From contig NWUY0300034088.1 of the NCBI GenBank assembly GCA_004151065.3, positions 11,399-32,864 of the forward strand: a stretch of DNA of 21,466 nt, in the 5' to 3' direction. The notes under the pieces were generated by a model that was given only the letters and a program-made list of their open reading frames with translations, was not told the DNA's origin and made no database searches. This stretch comes from Larix sibirica. Lineage: Eukaryota; Streptophyta; Pinopsida; Pinales; Pinaceae. Below, piece by piece: positions 19,987 through 21,466 of the stretch. Positions within the stretch are counted from its first letter, which is position 1. Every line of letters begins with the position of its first letter. The position numbers were made by a program, and so were the translations under genes.

Positions 19987-21466
19987 TGTAGATATGTCAT
20001 TATCAAATACCCCTTTTTACACCTTTTTTCCTGTCATTTGCTACCTTTCATGACTGCACTAATCTCTTTTTATATCATCCTCACACTTTTAGCATTAGTA
20101 TGAAGTCAATCATGTTCTTTGAATATTTGTTGATTATTTGATGTTTTGGTGTGTGGTTATGTACTTAATAATGGCTTAAAAGGATTGTGGTGTTGTAAGT
20201 CTATTTACTGTCATAGTTTTAGAAGATGCATAACCAACCTACATATTGGTTCTGCAGCTCTTGGGGGGATCTACAAAAACTTTCCAGGTTTTGTATCTCG
20301 ATGACTCAATGAAAAACCAGTTCCAGCATCATGTGCCAGTTAGAATACCACATCAGCACCTGAATCATAGTTGATAACCACCAACTCGATTATGTTATCT
20401 ATCTAATAAAACTATTTTATTTGATTTCGATGATTATGGAAGGATGAGTTAGATCGACGTGCTATGTTTTGTATTTTGTTGTAACAAGATGGGCGCATAA
20501 CCTTAATTGTTTCCATCTTTCTCATTATGGACAATTTTAGACTCATTCTATTTGTATAAAAGGGATGAATCTCCTCTTGGGGAGGCTAGCTAAAAGATTG
20601 AAGTGATTTGTGCAAATCAGTTGTAATACTCTATTATTTTAATAGAATCTCTATTATTGGTTCATGCCTATATGCACTACTTTTCATGTGAGTGTTGGAA
20701 TTATCGGTCACTGTCTTCAGAGGAAGGCCCCTCTTAGTCGACGAGAGCTGGATATAATTCTACTTTTTGTAGGTTTGTCTCTGTCTGATTTGATTTTGAT
20801 AGATTTAATGAGTGGATGCTTTATTTTTATTGGTGTGCAAGTTAATTGATTCATAGATTAAGTTTACTTATTGTATCCGATTACTGTAGGTTTACTGATT
20901 TCTCATTGATAGTCAATTTTATAATTTCCTACAACTAGTTTAATAGAAATTTTGTAGATGTTTGATTTATTGTTGATTCATTGCTTCTACAGGTTTGATA
21001 GATAGATTATTAGTGGTTTTATTTTATGCATGGTTATATAAGAAATAATTTCATTTGGTCACTACCTTAGGAATTAATTTTGCAATAGTTTATACTGTTA
21101 ATTTTCTACAAGTGTGGGTTGATCTAGGGATCTGCTGTTCTGCTTTGAATTCATAGACTAGATAGTATTTTCTTTCTTGTAATTAGTTGATTTAATAGGA
21201 TTGGTTAAAGATTTCCTTTCTAGGTTTTTTTTTCTTTTTTTTTCGGGCTTTAAAATAAAATTACAACCTCATGCTTTAGCAACCAACTTAAGTTTCAGTG
21301 TCTGACATATACTTTATTCAGTAACTCGAAACTTTACAAAACTCCTAGTTGATAATTAATGACACTTTCTTAGTTGGTCTTATGCATAATTGGAAGGACA
21401 ATTAAAAAGACCATCAGTGGGCATAATGGATCTCTATCCCAATCAATCCTAACCAAACTATAAATT
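19987..21466 (+). repeat. Presumed 3' LTR of copy 2, cut by the window end
   Basis: It starts TGTAGATATG and matches 8688-10251 over its length, with TATAAAA at 20555-20561. Relative to copy 1, 87 bp are missing at about 20887, where two CTGTAG words of copy 1 have become one. It has no coding potential. The open frame at 20664-20849 and its counterpart at 9362-9547 are LTR sequence that happens to be open. Confidence 0.6.
20555..20561 (+). promoter_or_regulatory. TATA box of the LTR promoter, copy 2
   Basis: TATAAAA stands at the place equivalent to 9254-9260 in copy 1. Confidence 0.5.

Larger units (their letters stand above)
14851..21466 (+). mobile_element. Truncated second copy of the Ty3/gypsy element, same orientation
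   Basis: From 14851 the sequence aligns with copy 1 from 4310 (offset 10541) to the window end, which corresponds to 10251. It contains part of integrase, the spacer, the accessory ORF, both polypurine tracts and the presumed LTR. Gag, protease, RT and RNase H are missing and the left edge is abrupt, inside the integrase zinc-finger region. Relative to copy 1 it keeps about 736 bp of accessory ORF (18415-19150) and lacks 87 bp of LTR near 20887. Confidence 0.9.

Overview
The window looks like nuclear DNA of a seed plant. It is AT-rich, dominated by decayed LTR retrotransposons of plant lineages, and has one short intron-containing gene candidate with plant-like GT-AG introns. I see no bacterial operon structure, Shine-Dalgarno pattern or RNA operon. 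A gymnosperm such as a conifer is a plausible guess, but the sequence does not prove it. One unresolved base (n, 10584) suggests a draft assembly.

Layout. Bases 2-40 are the end of a Ty1/copia reverse transcriptase. From 66 to beyond 10251 lies a degenerate Ty3/gypsy element of Athila/Tat type, in the order gag (66-1470), protease (1735-2326), reverse transcriptase (2500-3502), RNase H (3540-4043), integrase with C-terminal tail (4180-5384), a 1.6 kb non-coding spacer (5385-6988), an accessory ORF (6989-8649), a polypurine tract (8665-8678) and an apparent 3' LTR from about 8688. No 5' LTR is visible. Bases 10252-14850 are not element sequence that I can recognise. They hold AT-rich unassigned DNA, a candidate four-exon minus-strand gene (12374-13125, with TATA-like and AATAAA signals), several short perfect inverted repeats and three (AT)n tracts. 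From 14851 to the window end is a second copy, in the same orientation, of the 3' part of the gypsy element (equivalent to 4310-10251). It starts abruptly inside the integrase zinc-finger region.

How the parts relate. The two copies are about 95 % identical where I counted (roughly 40 differences in 790 bases of the accessory ORF). They share at least five integrase stop codons, one integrase frameshift and several accessory-ORF stops, so their common ancestor already lacked a working pol. Copy 1 has lost about 736 bp of the accessory ORF and copy 2 has lost 87 bp of the LTR between short direct repeats, so each copy preserves what the other lost. Two nearly identical polypurine tracts flank the accessory ORF in both copies. 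No element protein here is intact. The only candidate working gene is the minus-strand spliced ORF, whose function I do not recognise.
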